A stretch of 64,000 nucleotides of DNA from JAXMDT01 sp046348685. GTDB taxonomy: Bacteria > Pseudomonadota > Alphaproteobacteria > Rickettsiales > UBA998. Position 1 is the stretch's first letter, and each line of letters starts with the position of its first letter. The notes beneath the pieces are model-generated. The model was not told the DNA's origin, ran no database searches, and was given only the letters and a program-made list of their open reading frames with translations. This document shows positions 1 to 7,492 of the stretch, piece after piece. A program made the position numbers and the translations under genes. The DNA lies in assembly GCA_046348685.1 (NCBI GenBank), contig JAXMDT010000010.1:16168-80167 (forward strand), read 5' to 3'.

Positions 1-337
1 CGCCATACCGCGAGCCGGAATCCTCTCCCCACCAGGATTCTTCACTTGTATCCAGGAAATCCTCTGAGGAAGGTGCATCGAATGCTTGCTCATCTTCATC
101 CGACACGGGGGAAGACGTTTCCGGAATACCCGCCTCACTGCCGCTTTCAAAATCCTCGTCCCCATCCGAAGAAGAAAGGAGCGGGTTTTTTTCTATTTCG
201 GTCGCGAGAAAGTCAGATAATTCCAGGGAAGACAGCTGCAGCAACTTGATGGACTGCTGCAATTGCTGCGTCATCACCAAAGTTTGCGACTGTCTCAGTT
301 CAAGGGAAAGACGGTTCATTGAAGAATTGTTTGCCAT
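1..337 (-). CDS. rpoN: RNA polymerase sigma-54 factor, N-terminal part
   Basis: First 112 residues of RpoN, cut by the window edge; it directs RNA polymerase to -24/-12 promoters. The sequence shows the glutamine-rich activator-interacting Region I, LRQSQTLVMTQQLQQSIKLL, at about residues 14-33, followed by the LSSLELSDFLATEIEKNPLL continuation, then a long acidic Region II (rich in D, E and S), as usual in the family. The ATG at 335-337 is used. The gene lies downstream of lptB on the same strand, the common lptB-rpoN order of proteobacteria, but the 153-base gap carries a sigma-54-type promoter, suggesting separate and autogenous control. Identity is secure from Region I; the core-binding and RpoN-box regions lie outside the window. 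Confidence 0.93.
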   Translation of the reverse strand, partial: MANNSSMNRLSLELRQSQTLVMTQQLQQSIKLLQLSSLELSDFLATEIEKNPLLSSSDGDEDFESGSEAGIPETSSPVSDEDEQAFDAPSSEDFLDTSEESWWGEDSGSRYG

Positions 338-374
338 AAAAGATGCTCACGCAAGGATTTTCTACGTGAATTCA

Positions 375-391
375 AGCAAGATACGTGCCAG
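375..391 (-). promoter_or_regulatory. Sigma-54 (-24/-12) promoter in front of rpoN
   Basis: On the minus strand the sequence reads CTGGCACG-TATC-TTGCT. This matches the sigma-54 consensus YTGGCACG-N4-TTGCW at every conserved base, including the GG and GC pairs ten bases apart. It points at rpoN, with the -12 element about 38 bases upstream of the ATG. Autoregulation of rpoN is known in several bacteria; here it is inferred from the motif only. Confidence 0.65.
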
Positions 392-490
392 GTTTATAAA
401 CCTATGATTTTGCATGTTAATTATAGATAAAATGCGAGATAAATTGCTGCTATAATGGTCGCAATACGATATCGTAATAATTGCGTACTG

Positions 491-1273
491 CTAAAGGGAA
501 AATCTTTCGCCCAGATAAACGCGGCGCACTTCTGCGTCATCGACAATTTCTGCCGGCGTGCCTTCCATCAGGACAAGGCCTTCGTGTATGATATAAGCAC
601 GGTCAATTACATCAAGCGTTTCGCGGACGTTGTGATCGGTGATCAATACGCCAATACCGCGATCCTTCAAGTGAGACACGATGTCCCGCACTTCGCCGAC
701 GGCGATTGGATCGATACCCGCGAGCGGCTCATCCAGCAATATAAATGAAGGACGGCATGCAAGTGCCCGCGCAATTTCAACGCGGCGGCGTTCACCGCCG
801 GAAAGCTGAATTGCCGGGGAATAACGTAAATGCGTAATAGAAAACTCGGCCAGCAGTTCCTCGAGAAACACCTGGCGCTGATTCACATCGCTTTCATTCA
901 CTTCGAGCATACTCATGATATTCTGCTCAACCGTCATACCGCGGAAGATCGACGCCTCCTGTGGCAGATAGCCGATGCCAAGACGCGCCCTGCGATACAT
1001 CGGCAGATGTGTAATTTCGGTGTCATCCAGCGTAATACTGCCATAATCGGCACCCACCAACCCTGTAATCATATAAAAGCAGGTTGTTTTACCGGCACCA
1101 TTTGGGCCTAGCAAGCCCACAGCCTCACCCCGCTTGACGCTCAGGCTTACATCGCGAACGACAGGTCTCTTGTCGTAACTCTTACCGAGATGTTGGCAGA
1201 CCAAGCCCGGCTTCTTTTCCACTAAAATTGGCTTTTTTGTGCCGGCCGCTATCGAGGTTGGATTTCCAGTCAT
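491..1273 (-). CDS. lptB: LPS export ABC transporter ATP-binding protein LptB
   Basis: Cytoplasmic ATPase that powers LPS extraction from the inner membrane by LptFG and transfer to the LptC-LptA bridge. Walker A GPNGAGKTT lies at residues 56-64, the signature LSGGE at 157-161 and Walker B FILLDEP at 177-183. Typical LptB features follow, such as LDEPLAGIDPIAVGEV and ITDHNVRETL. At 260 residues it is slightly longer than usual (about 240), because of a 20-residue N-terminal extension; a later start near residue 22 is possible. It is separated from lptA by about 97 AT-rich bases. lptF and lptG are not in the window. Confidence 0.95.
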   Translation of the reverse strand: MTGNPTSIAAGTKKPILVEKKPGLVCQHLGKSYDKRPVVRDVSLSVKRGEAVGLLGPNGAGKTTCFYMITGLVGADYGSITLDDTEITHLPMYRRARLGIGYLPQEASIFRGMTVEQNIMSMLEVNESDVNQRQVFLEELLAEFSITHLRYSPAIQLSGGERRRVEIARALACRPSFILLDEPLAGIDPIAVGEVRDIVSHLKDRGIGVLITDHNVRETLDVIDRAYIIHEGLVLMEGTPAEIVDDAEVRRVYLGERFSL

Positions 1274-1370
1274 GCAGCTAATATTATAACAGAATACTTA
1301 CAAATTATTTAACATTTTTAATAAACTGATGATAAATCATTTTTATGTTTTAATTACAGTTGTTTAAATG

Positions 1371-1913
1371 CTATTTTTTTTGCTCTGGCACAAAAACACC
1401 ACGTACCCTGCTGCCTTTTTTGCCAGTTCCCTCGGCTGGCAGCGAGGTCAAAACGGACTTACCTGCAGCCAGGTCATATTCCAGACGATTACCTTTGATA
1501 ATGCTTTTATCCTTTGTCAGGCTGACATTACCAAGCAGTGTCACATGCTTTTGATCAACCTTATAAACCCCTTTATCGGCCTCCGCCGATTCCTGTGCCG
1601 TAACCATCAGCACCTTACCTGCAACCTCGATGCGCGAAACACTGTTTCCCGAGCTTCCGCTATCGGAACCATTTTCTTTATAAAAAACTTTCATCTCATT
1701 AGCATTCAGCGTCACCTTGCCTTGCTTTGCAATCACGTTACCGCGAAAAATCGCAATCTTGTCCTTCTGTAAAACTTCCAGGCTGTCAGAGGAGATTTCG
1801 ATAGGCTCTTTAGAATCGAAACCATTTCCGGCCGCCGCGTGCGCCAGACTAGACATCGCTATCCATAGAAGCAGCGCCAACTGAAACCTTAAAGCTGAAA
1901 CGCAGAATTTCAT
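1371..1913 (-). CDS. lptA: LPS transport periplasmic protein LptA
   Basis: Periplasmic OstA/LptA-fold protein of 180 residues that forms the bridge carrying LPS to the outer membrane. The N-terminus is a clear Sec signal peptide (hydrophobic LALLLWIAM core, cleavage likely after SLAHA near residue 26). The mature part has the family pattern PIEISSDSLEVLQKDKIAIF followed by the repeated beta-strand region with NVIAKQGKVTLNANEMKVFY. Its ATG overlaps the lptC stop in an ATGA, so lptC and lptA are translationally linked, and lptB follows in the same direction. The assignment rests on both the fold pattern and the operon context. Confidence 0.9.
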   Translation of the reverse strand: MKFCVSALRFQLALLLWIAMSSLAHAAAGNGFDSKEPIEISSDSLEVLQKDKIAIFRGNVIAKQGKVTLNANEMKVFYKENGSDSGSSGNSVSRIEVAGKVLMVTAQESAEADKGVYKVDQKHVTLLGNVSLTKDKSIIKGNRLEYDLAAGKSVLTSLPAEGTGKKGSRVRGVFVPEQKK

Positions 1914-2551
1914 GTGTCGCTCCCTGGATAGACCGTCATGGTGACGCCTCCATTAAAAACAATACGGTTGCCACGGTCAAATACCGTGAACCGCGCTGCT
2001 TTGATACGGCCCATGGGCCCCTGGCCTTCGACGGAGGTATTGTTTTCTGCGGTGCTATCATTCAAATGCACTGTCACCTGCTCGGTTTTCATCTCGTAGC
2101 CTTCATGATAGAGCTCAACCTTACCATTCAGATTCAAAAGCTCTTCATTCAATTTCAAGATGCCTTGGCGGGCAAAAACGGTGAGCCATTTTTCGCCCTT
2201 CAATGTCATGTCGGCCTGCATATCCTGAAGCTCGACCGTATTGGTATCAAGCTGCCGCGCCGTTTTTGCCGTCACCATAAACGGCTGCTTTTGTTTATCC
2301 ACGCCCTGCAGTTTCGGATTAAGCATCGTAGGTGAACTGTCACCATCTTTATTTTCGACACCGCTGAAAGCCAGATTAACGCGATCCTCCTTGGAACGAA
2401 GCGTTGGGATGACAAGCATGGTGACGCCGACAACCGCCACGACGCCTGCCAGAGCCCATTTACTGACATGCACAAACTTTGTGTATTTACCTACCGCCCC
2501 GAGAAATCCCATTTCGCTCAAAGCAGGTTTAGATGAAGGAACCTGCGCCAT
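1910..2551 (-). CDS. lptC: LPS export system protein LptC
   Basis: Inner-membrane-anchored LptC, which receives LPS from LptFG and passes it to LptA. One transmembrane segment (KWALAGVVAVVGVTMLVIPT) lies near residues 32-51, followed by a periplasmic beta-rich OstA-like domain with NPKLQGVDKQKQPFMVTAKT. I use the ATG at 2549-2551 (MAQVPSS), one base after the kdsD stop; a longer in-frame start at 2581 would overlap kdsD and adds no recognisable sequence. About 213 residues. Weakly conserved family, assigned by topology and by its position between kdsD and lptA. Confidence 0.85.
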   Translation of the reverse strand: MAQVPSSKPALSEMGFLGAVGKYTKFVHVSKWALAGVVAVVGVTMLVIPTLRSKEDRVNLAFSGVENKDGDSSPTMLNPKLQGVDKQKQPFMVTAKTARQLDTNTVELQDMQADMTLKGEKWLTVFARQGILKLNEELLNLNGKVELYHEGYEMKTEQVTVHLNDSTAENNTSVEGQGPMGRIKAARFTVFDRGNRIVFNGGVTMTVYPGSDT

Positions 2552-2552
2552 A

Positions 2553-3548
2553 TCAGACGACGCCCGCCCGCAGGCAATCATGAATATGAATCAGACCTAC
2601 CGGCCTGCCGGCCTCTATAACAAAAAGGCTCGTAATAGATTTTTCGTTCATGACATTCACTGCTTCCACGGCCAACGCTTCGGCATGAATCGTTTTTGGG
2701 TTTCTAGTCATCACTGACGCAGCATCCTTGGTTAAGATATTTTCTTCCATGTGGCGCCGCAAATCACCGTCCGTGATGATGCCGACGAGTTTTCCTTCCG
2801 AATCTACGACGGCAGCACAGCCAAAAGATTTTGATGTGATCGTCACCAGAGCATGCTTCATGTTTTCATCTGGCTTTACAAGTGGAAGCGTTGCTCCGGT
2901 ATGCATAAGGTCTTTTACCTTGAGCAATCCCTTGCCTAATTTGCCGCCCGGATGCAGTACGCGGAAATCCTCTTTGGTAAATCCACGCTTTTCGAGAAGC
3001 GCCATTGCCAGCGCATCACCGTACGCCAGCATCATAATCGCCGACGTAGTCGGCGCGCCTATCGGAGAAGCTTCCGCAACATCCGGTAGCGCAATTCCGA
3101 TATCACTCATTTGGATGAGCTTTGAGTCTTCACGGCGCGTCAGGGAAACCATAGGAATCGAAAATCGCTTGGCATAGGCAATCATGTCCTCGAGCTCACT
3201 GGTTTCTCCCGAGTTGGAGAGCATCAGCAGCGCATCGTCATTACCTATCATGCCCAGGTCGCCGTGACTTGCTTCACCGGGATGAACGAATAACGCGGGC
3301 GTACCGGTGGAAGCAAGCGTTGCGGCAATTTTGCGTCCAATATGCCCGCTCTTCCCCATACCGCTGACGATTAATTTACCTTTTATCGATGCAATCAGCT
3401 CAACGGCTTTGACGAAACGTCCGTCGAGCGCCTCAGAAACGGCCTGCAATCCTTTTATTTCCTGCGCAATCGTTGCCTGCCCTGCGGTGATATAAGGCTG
3501 ATCATCGTTCCTCAGTTTTGCTGTTGATAACATCGTGTCATTACTCAT
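2553..3548 (-). CDS. kdsD: Arabinose-5-phosphate isomerase (KpsF/GutQ family)
   Basis: Converts D-ribulose 5-phosphate to D-arabinose 5-phosphate, the first step of KDO synthesis for LPS inner core. The N-terminal SIS domain carries SGMGKSGHIGRKIAATLAST and PGEASHGDLGMI. A pair of CBS domains follows (MHTGATLPLV..., then MTRNPKTIHAEALAVEAVNV...). The start chosen is the ATG at 3546-3548 (MSNDTM), which overlaps the end of the upstream RNase D gene by 8 bases; the longer in-frame start at 3596 lies deep in that gene and adds non-conserved sequence. About 331 residues, normal for the family. It leads an LPS operon with lptC and lptA. Confidence 0.93.
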   Translation of the reverse strand: MSNDTMLSTAKLRNDDQPYITAGQATIAQEIKGLQAVSEALDGRFVKAVELIASIKGKLIVSGMGKSGHIGRKIAATLASTGTPALFVHPGEASHGDLGMIGNDDALLMLSNSGETSELEDMIAYAKRFSIPMVSLTRREDSKLIQMSDIGIALPDVAEASPIGAPTTSAIMMLAYGDALAMALLEKRGFTKEDFRVLHPGGKLGKGLLKVKDLMHTGATLPLVKPDENMKHALVTITSKSFGCAAVVDSEGKLVGIITDGDLRRHMEENILTKDAASVMTRNPKTIHAEALAVEAVNVMNEKSITSLFVIEAGRPVGLIHIHDCLRAGVV

Positions 3549-4155
3549 GCGCAAAAATGTCCGCTTCCGCCCAGCCAGCCAGATCCAGTTCTGCACGCGT
3601 TGGAATGCAGTGCATTACTTTCATTGCAAGCTCATAACGCCCTTCTTTTTTCAACCTCTCATCGAGTACTGCCTTCAGCTTATGCAGGTAGAGCACATCA
3701 TTGGCCGCGTAATCCAACTGCTTCTGACTAAGATTGTCGCTACCCCAGTAGGAGGATTGCTGTTCTTTGGAAAGCTCAATATCGAGATATTCACGGCAGA
3801 GATCTTTCAGCCCGTGTCGATCCGTATAGGTACGAATGAGGCGTGAGGCGGTACGCGTGCAGTAAACCGGTTCCATCAGCACTCCCAGATAGAGCTTAAC
3901 CAAAGCGACATCATAACGTGCGAAATGCAGCAGTTTTTGGCTGGTTTTATCAGAAAGCAGTTTTTTGAGGTTAGGCGCATCGTAGTTGGCCTCCGGAAAA
4001 TGCACGAGATGTGCCGATCCATCCCCGCTCGAAAGCTGGATCAGACACATACGGTCGCGATGTTGATTGAGTCCCAGCGATTCGCAATCCACGGCGATAT
4101 CGCCTTTCAGTCCATGCGAAGCGGGCAGATCATATTGATAATAATGCGTGGTAAT
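3541..4155 (-). CDS. Ribonuclease D-like 3'-5' exonuclease, candidate AUU start
   Basis: DEDDy exonuclease of the short alphaproteobacterial RNase D type (about 204 residues, without HRDC domains), probably acting on structured RNA 3' ends. Exo I is VDCESLGLNQHRDR, Exo II LHFARYDVALV, and Exo III LDYAANDVLYLHKL. No ATG, GTG or TTG precedes the conserved beta strand GDIAVD in this frame. The GTG at 4090-4092 would start directly at the catalytic Asp and delete that strand. An ATT at 4153-4155, six bases after an AGGAG, gives the expected N-terminus (ITTHYYQYDLPASHGLKGDI). I therefore place the start there; a sequencing error in an ATG is the alternative. The kdsD start overlaps its 3' end. Confidence 0.85.
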   Translation of the reverse strand: MTTHYYQYDLPASHGLKGDIAVDCESLGLNQHRDRMCLIQLSSGDGSAHLVHFPEANYDAPNLKKLLSDKTSQKLLHFARYDVALVKLYLGVLMEPVYCTRTASRLIRTYTDRHGLKDLCREYLDIELSKEQQSSYWGSDNLSQKQLDYAANDVLYLHKLKAVLDERLKKEGRYELAMKVMHCIPTRAELDLAGWAEADIFAHE

Positions 4156-4187
4156 AGGGCTCTCCTTGTTTCCTTGGAAATATAACG

Positions 4188-4859
4188 TTAAGGTATTAAG
4201 GTCAAATTGTTCCCTTCAAAATGCACCTTGCCGAAGCGATTTAAGAACGTCATACCAAGCAAGGAGTGCTCCATGGAGGCACTATTAACCGAAACAGGCA
4301 CCTCCCGGAAGGTCTTCTTGCCAATCTGCAATACTGTAATTGTCGCGGCCGCCGCACGGCTGAGTCCATTCGCCGTTGAATAAATCTTGGTGTAATTCAA
4401 CTCATCCATATTGATCTTCGCTGCGGCCGCCGCATCGGGCGACAAGACGATATCGCTCGCTCCGGTATCGATCATGAAAAGCACCGGATAACCGTTGACC
4501 AGCGCTTCAAGATAAAAATGACCGTCCTCAGTTTTTCTCAGCGTGATCTCACCTTGATCGCTTTCCTGCGCCAGGTAAGGAAAAAGCTCGGCCCCAATCC
4601 GGCTATTTATGATGATATCTTTATAGCTGTAACCAACCACTAACAGCATCAGAAGGGAAAACCAGATTGCCGCATCGCGCAGCTTGTGCCGCCATGTGCC
4701 CGCTTCTGCTTTCATGACACTCATGCCGAGCGCCGAGGCCAGGACAACCAGATAGCTAAGCCGCATTATGCTTTCCTCGCCTTCGAGCGCATGAGGAAAA
4801 CGTTGATAAAGCATGACAACCGCGATCATGATGCCCAGAACAAAGAGTACGCTTTTCAT
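4188..4859 (-). CDS. Membrane-anchored retropepsin-like aspartic protease (TIGR02281-type)
   Basis: Single-domain clan AA protease as found in many alphaproteobacteria. Three hydrophobic segments occupy the first 100 residues (SVLFVLGIMIAVVMLY, LSYLVVLASALGMSV, AIWFSLLMLLVVGYS). A C-terminal periplasmic protease domain then starts at HFYLEALVNGYPVLFMIDTG. The active site is DTGASD; the partner motif is HSLLGMTFLNRF. Such proteins are thought to act as dimers like retroviral proteases, but their substrates are unknown. Start taken at MKSVLFVLG (ATG 4857-4859); the frame is open up to 4907. It lies 32 bases upstream of the RNase D start. Confidence 0.82.
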   Translation of the reverse strand: MKSVLFVLGIMIAVVMLYQRFPHALEGEESIMRLSYLVVLASALGMSVMKAEAGTWRHKLRDAAIWFSLLMLLVVGYSYKDIIINSRIGAELFPYLAQESDQGEITLRKTEDGHFYLEALVNGYPVLFMIDTGASDIVLSPDAAAAAKINMDELNYTKIYSTANGLSRAAAATITVLQIGKKTFREVPVSVNSASMEHSLLGMTFLNRFGKVHFEGNNLTLIP

Positions 4860-4889
4860 GCCGATGATGTTAAGGCAATTCGTCATATG

Positions 4890-4917
4890 TTGACAATGGT
4901 TTCGCACTCCCTATAGT
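4890..4917 (+). promoter_or_regulatory. Sigma-70 promoter of tRNA-Leu
   Basis: TTGACA at 4890-4895 and TATAGT at 4912-4917 are separated by 16 bases. The predicted transcription start falls within a few bases of the mature tRNA 5' end at 4928. It overlaps the 5' end of the divergent protease frame but lies outside the chosen protease start. Confidence 0.7.
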
Positions 4918-4927
4918 GCGCCCTCGT

Positions 4928-5012
4928 GCCCAGATGGCGGAATTGGTAGACGCACTAGCTTCAGGTGCTAGCGCCGCGAGGCGTGGAGGTTCGAGTCCTC
5001 TTCTGGGCACCA
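4928..5012 (+). tRNA. tRNA-Leu (anticodon CAG)
   Basis: The acceptor stem GCCCAGA pairs with TCTGGGC, followed by discriminator A and an encoded CCA (5010-5012). The anticodon stem CTAGC/GCTAG closes the 7-base loop TTCAGGT, giving anticodon CAG. A long variable arm typical of leucine tRNAs follows, then the T arm with GGTTCGAGTCC. It decodes CUG. It stands alone, with its own promoter just upstream. Confidence 0.95.
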
Positions 5013-5055
5013 TTTTATTTTTATATTTCATAGCGATATTTAAGCATTTTACAGC

Positions 5056-5087
5056 TTCACTTAATATTAACGATTATTACTTAAAAT
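5056..5087 (+). promoter_or_regulatory. CtrA-like box and -10 upstream of cheY-like gene
   Basis: TTCA-N7-TTAAC (5056-5071) is one base off the CtrA consensus TTAA-N7-TTAAC. Ten bases later comes TAAAAT (5082-5087), a good -10 element, and the ATG of the CheY-like gene is at 5095. The arrangement repeats at 36857 and 45874, where the boxes are perfect. CtrA control is inferred. Confidence 0.45.
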
Positions 5088-5094
5088 CGTTACT

Positions 5095-5547
5095 ATGAAT
5101 ATTCTAAATCCTCACACTGCTTCATCAGGGCAACCCGCAGTTGCGTATCAGGAGAAAAAACTGAGAGCACTCGTCGTCGATGATCATATGTTGATGCGCC
5201 GGATCGTCTCTGATCACATGAAAAAGCTAGGTTTCGCCGATACGGAGCAGGCTATACATGGCGAAGAAGCGTGGAGCAAGATTCAGGCCGGTAATTTCGA
5301 TGTTGTGCTGCTTGACTGGTCGATGCCGGTTATGGATGGATTTTCCTTCCTGCAAAAATGCCGCGCCGATTCGCGTTTCGATAATGTCGCCGTTGTCATG
5401 CTGACCGCCGAATGCGAACAGCACAATGTACTCAATGCGCTGCAAGCCGGTGCGAACTCCTACATTGTCAAGCCGGTATCCTTCGATATCCTGGCGCAGA
5501 AAATGCAAAATGTCGTCGAATGGATCGAGAGAAAACGTAATGGATAA
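5095..5547 (+). CDS. CheY-like single-domain response regulator
   Basis: Stand-alone receiver domain of 150 residues without output domain. All phosphotransfer residues are present: acidic pair D29-D30 (VVDD), phospho-acceptor D74 (VLLDWSMPVMDG), T104 (MLTA) and K126 (IVKP). The first 22 residues are a non-conserved extension. The next gene, a CheX-like phosphatase, starts inside its stop (ATGGATAA), so the two are translationally coupled and probably form a signal and signal-terminator pair. A CtrA-like promoter motif precedes it. Whether it acts at the flagellar switch or elsewhere cannot be told; no histidine kinase lies nearby. Confidence 0.88.
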   Translation: MNILNPHTASSGQPAVAYQEKKLRALVVDDHMLMRRIVSDHMKKLGFADTEQAIHGEEAWSKIQAGNFDVVLLDWSMPVMDGFSFLQKCRADSRFDNVAVVMLTAECEQHNVLNALQAGANSYIVKPVSFDILAQKMQNVVEWIERKRNG

Positions 5548-6073
5548 GAACATTGTCATACAGGAAATTCCCGAACGTCTGCAGCAGCCAATGGCAGACG
5601 TCATCAACAATGCCATTGTCGAAACGTTCCTCACGGTTTTCGACGTACCGGTGATCGGCGTCGAAAAAATCCTGCATTACAATCTATCCAAGGAAGACCT
5701 TGCCTGCCGCGTTAAGCTGATCGAAAACGAAGCCGAGGTTGACGTTGTCTTCATCTTTGCCAAGCAGCTGGTGGAAAACATTCTTGGCGGCGTATACCCG
5801 GAAGAACAATTAAAACACGATCTGCATACTTATAACGATGCCGCTTGCGAGATTGCCAATATTGTATGCGCACATTTGAAGGCTTTTCTAAATCAAAAAG
5901 GCTATGATCTGAAGATGAACCTGCCATTGCCGGTCAGTGATCTTTCTTTCGAAACAATCAGCCGCCATTCCATCAATCTCTATTTCACGCTGAATCGTGA
6001 CGATAAGGATATGCTGGTTAATGTGCGGATGTATCGCACCGACGAAGACGATACGGCGACTCACGTCGCTTAA
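5540..6073 (+). CDS. CheX-like CheY-P phosphatase
   Basis: Protein of 177 residues of the CheC/CheX fold. The central helix YNDAACEIANIVCAHLK carries the E-x-x-N pair that marks the phosphatase active site of CheX, CheC and FliY. A second half (NLPLPVSDLSFETISRHSIN...) resembles the C-terminal part of CheX. Start taken at the ATG at 5540, which overlaps the stop of the response regulator by 8 bases; longer in-frame starts run deep into that gene. Expected role: dephosphorylating the adjacent CheY-like protein. The family call rests on the helix motif and the neighbour; overall similarity is modest. Confidence 0.72.
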   Translation: MDKNIVIQEIPERLQQPMADVINNAIVETFLTVFDVPVIGVEKILHYNLSKEDLACRVKLIENEAEVDVVFIFAKQLVENILGGVYPEEQLKHDLHTYNDAACEIANIVCAHLKAFLNQKGYDLKMNLPLPVSDLSFETISRHSINLYFTLNRDDKDMLVNVRMYRTDEDDTATHVA

Positions 6074-7455
6074 TTTCCGCCACACTTAACTGCAAGTGCA
6101 GTCAGCCCTACTTCAGCTTCCGTTAGCTTATGCGGAGGAGTACATATCGTTCCGTCGGTTGATTGGACTATGCCAGTTGCCGACTCTGATACCACCGCGC
6201 CGGTGTGGTTTATAATGCGTGTGTTAGTCGCTGGAGTTCTACCAAGTCCTGAGTATACGCCCAGCACCAAACGTCCATTGTTACAGACGACCGACGTATT
6301 ATTTGCAGCAGCGATATCGGACCCAGCGCCTCCCGTGACGAGACCTATAACCCCGCCTCCCATGACGATGTTATCTTTGACGACATGATTGTCGCCCGCT
6401 ACGTTTATGCCTCCGGTATTGTCCAGGTAATTGCCAACAAGAAATCCATTGTTGCCCCCCCTAAAATCAAGTCTCCCGCCATTAACCGCATCAATAATGG
6501 TATTATTGCGTACAACTGCACCGGTTGAGCACTTCACGTCCACAATCCCTGCTCCATGCTCAAGATGATTTTCAACTAGATTATTCTCAAGTAGCCAATT
6601 GCTGGCCAGAGGCACTGGTTTTGGTTGCGTCGCGCAGACTTCAATCGCGTCGGTCTGACCGGAATGATAATTCGCACCTGGCTTATCAGGCATATTCAAC
6701 AGATAATTGTGATGCACCCAGGCGCTGGTGTGAAAACCGTTGCCATTGAAATTGGCCGCCCCAGGCTTATAGCCGCTACGTATACCCATACGCACCGGTT
6801 CTACGCCTGTTGGCGGCACTTCGCTCCATGAGGCAGGGTCGGTAATTTCATTGTAAGCAACTTCCGCCGCTGAGCCGCTAGTAAGGAAAATCGCGGCTCC
6901 CGTTGCCCAACCATGAAAGCGGTTACCGATAACCTTATTGTTTGTACCCCCGACACGCACATTGGCACCCGTACCGTTAAAATACAGATTTGCAATCTGG
7001 TTGCCGCTACCTGAGAGCACAAACTGTCCTGTCATAACGGCCCCAAGTGATGTTTCCGACCTAATAGTGATCGGGTTTTCGACGCTACAGGATTTTGTCA
7101 TCTGGATATCGCAACTGTACGTTCCCGAAGCGAGAACTATGTCCGTTCCGCAGCCTGCACTCGCGACGGCGCTAACTAATTGTGTGCAATTATGTACCGG
7201 AATCTGGTTAGTACCGAACGCGCAGGAAAACGGCGGCGGGAGAGGCAAGTCCGGAAAGTCCGCAACCGGCGATGCCATCGGCCCGGGTTTTGGCGGCAAC
7301 CTTACACTACCCATGCATTTTGATTCTTTGAATATGGCGGGAACGCCTTCTGAGGCTACTTCATAGCTGCATTTATCTGATATTGAAGAGGGCGGCTGCA
7401 TAGAGTCTTTTTGAAAAAGACTGCTTAAACTCAGCGCTAATACGTAGGAAATCAT
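6070..7455 (-). CDS. Right-handed beta-helix protein, PL6-like polysaccharide lyase
   Basis: 461 residues. From about residue 85 it follows the start of PL6 lyases (alginate lyase/chondroitinase B): CTQLVSAVASAGCGTDIVLA then GTYSCDI, and ENPITIRSETSLGAVMTGQF. Parallel beta-helix turns rich in N and G follow. Two positions match the catalytic Lys and Arg of PL6: K308 in GIVDVKCSTGAVVRNNTI and R332 in GGRLDFRGGNNGFLVGNYL, 24 residues apart (21 in chondroitinase B, from memory). The N-terminus has only a weak hydrophobic stretch (MISYVLALSLSSLF), so secretion is uncertain, although at least ten cysteines suggest an extracytoplasmic protein. Its 3' end overlaps the convergent cheX gene by 4 bases. 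Substrate unknown. Confidence 0.6.
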   Translation of the reverse strand: MISYVLALSLSSLFQKDSMQPPSSISDKCSYEVASEGVPAIFKESKCMGSVRLPPKPGPMASPVADFPDLPLPPPFSCAFGTNQIPVHNCTQLVSAVASAGCGTDIVLASGTYSCDIQMTKSCSVENPITIRSETSLGAVMTGQFVLSGSGNQIANLYFNGTGANVRVGGTNNKVIGNRFHGWATGAAIFLTSGSAAEVAYNEITDPASWSEVPPTGVEPVRMGIRSGYKPGAANFNGNGFHTSAWVHHNYLLNMPDKPGANYHSGQTDAIEVCATQPKPVPLASNWLLENNLVENHLEHGAGIVDVKCSTGAVVRNNTIIDAVNGGRLDFRGGNNGFLVGNYLDNTGGINVAGDNHVVKDNIVMGGGVIGLVTGGAGSDIAAANNTSVVCNNGRLVLGVYSGLGRTPATNTRIINHTGAVVSESATGIVQSTDGTICTPPHKLTEAEVGLTALAVKCGGN

Positions 7456-7492
7456 CCTTGAAAATATCGCATTTTAGATATTTTGTATAGAA

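Noticed and set aside
1274..1370. Promoter for lptB in the lptA-lptB gap
   Set aside because: The sequence is AT-rich with many T runs, but no -35/-10 pair at proper spacing could be chosen with confidence.
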